NCBI GenBank assembly: GCA_964493955.1
Contig: CAZBPZ010000007.1
Location: 1 to 33,618 of the forward strand
Reading direction: 5' to 3'
Length of the DNA stretch: 33,618 nucleotides
Source of the DNA: CAZBPZ01 sp964493955
GTDB taxonomy: Bacteria > Chloroflexota > Dehalococcoidia > Dehalococcoidales > Fen-1064
The stretch's first letter is position 1; each line of letters starts with the position of its first letter. Positions 33,223 to 33,618 of this stretch are shown piece after piece. Both the position numbers and the translations under genes were made by a program. Under the pieces are notes generated by a model. The model did not search any database, was not told the origin of the DNA, and worked only from the letters and a program-made list of their open reading frames with translations.

Positions 33223-33618
33223 TCACTCTTCTTCCCTCAGCTTTGACAAGTGAATCGTGCAGGTCTCTTCGATTCGGCCGTATTTCATTACGTGGTCAAT
33301 AAGCCCCTTGTCCCAGAGTCCTCCTTGAACAACCCGGGTGAGTGCTGTTGTATCAAGCTGGGATACTTCAAGCCATTTGCTGGCCCGGATAATGGCGTTG
33401 TCAAGCTCCTCCCTGCCCGGCTCCTTCTTACCGGGGAATTTGAGCCTGTCGCTAAATTTTACCGTTACCTTGCGGTCGCTTCCCCTGATAACACTTACCT
33501 CTTCCCGCCTAGCGTAGTTAATCAAGGCTTCTCTCACCTGCGCCATCTCCTCATCGATTTCCTTGGCTTTTTCCTTAAGCTCGGCATACCTGTTGACCAA
33601 GACGACCCCCGGCTCATT
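33223..33618 (-). CDS. C-terminal part of a PD-(D/E)XK-type nuclease-family protein, cut by the window edge
   Basis: The frame is open to the right edge (reading NEPGVVLVNRYAELKEKAKE), so only the last 131 residues are seen. A TTG at 33600 is not a convincing start. The fragment is a charged coiled-coil-like helix (ELKEKAKEIDEEMAQVREAL), then VSVIRGSDRKVTVKFSDRLKFPGK, then a helical tail ending LSKLREEE. From memory this layout resembles the C-terminus of PD-(D/E)XK-family nucleases found in mobile or phage-related regions; the nuclease core itself would lie outside the window. GC content is back to about 57-60%. It converges on the ATPase-nuclease gene, with 102 bases between. Confidence 0.5.
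   Translation of the reverse strand, partial: NEPGVVLVNRYAELKEKAKEIDEEMAQVREALINYARREEVSVIRGSDRKVTVKFSDRLKFPGKKEPGREELDNAIIRASKWLEVSQLDTTALTRVVQGGLWDKGLIDHVMKYGRIEETCTIHLSKLREEE

Noticed and set aside
1..33618. CRISPR arrays, tRNA or rRNA genes
   Set aside because: No regularly spaced short repeats, cloverleaf-like sequences or rRNA landmarks were found on reading both strands.

Overview
The window is high-GC bacterial DNA (a hand-counted 60-base line in mutL is 67% GC), probably a metagenome scaffold, because it holds an exact 100-N gap at 8171-8270. The fused str-S10 operon (rpsL-rpsG-fusA-rpsJ-rplC-rplD, no tuf between fusA and rpsJ), an S12 with an internal insertion, a CooC-like ATPase and a two-component permease with a lipoprotein together suggest an uncultured Chloroflexota, perhaps Dehalococcoidia-like. 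That placement is inference; no 16S gene is present.

Layout. Positions 1-4350 (minus) hold the ribosomal operon behind a clear sigma70-type promoter. Positions 4566-6260 (plus) hold mutL, whose promoter places the transcript start at the ATG. Positions 6493-9020 (minus) hold a CooC-family ATPase, a MobB-type GTPase and a YggS-type PLP protein, interrupted by the N gap, which may be false because both edges carry the same 16-mer. Positions 9132-27165 (minus) hold a long run of 15 same-strand genes headed by a TetR regulator: dipeptide-type ABC permeases and binding protein, two SDR dehydrogenases sharing a perfect 311-bp repeat, a small zinc-knuckle protein, a PEP-synthase/rifampin-phosphotransferase-like dikinase, a PHP phosphoesterase, a ketohexose 3-epimerase-like protein, a class I fructose-bisphosphate aldolase, a cyclase-family hydrolase, an HSL-type esterase, a GH32-like glycosidase and an ADP-ribosylglycohydrolase. 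A PfkB sugar kinase (27555-28475, plus) is divergent from tetR. Together these look like an accessory uptake and catabolism block for sugars or sugar-like compounds.

From about 28690 to 33220 base composition drops sharply (three hand-counted lines give 37-43% GC). This island holds one 1446-residue gene with a sacsin/NO VEIN-like GHKL ATPase domain at the N-terminus and a DUF3883 (NOV_C) nuclease-like domain at the C-terminus. It sits behind its own promoters and next to a 115-bp imperfect inverted repeat. It is the best candidate here for an undescribed, possibly defensive, system. The window ends in the C-terminal part of a protein that resembles a PD-(D/E)XK-type nuclease family.

Regulation visible in sequence: the str promoter, the mutL promoter, promoters for yggS, mobB and tetR, a perfect 10-2-10 palindrome at the predicted tetR transcription start, and several strong intergenic hairpins, one of which covers the ribosome-binding site of the GH32 gene. 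No rRNA, tRNA, CRISPR array or transposase was seen.
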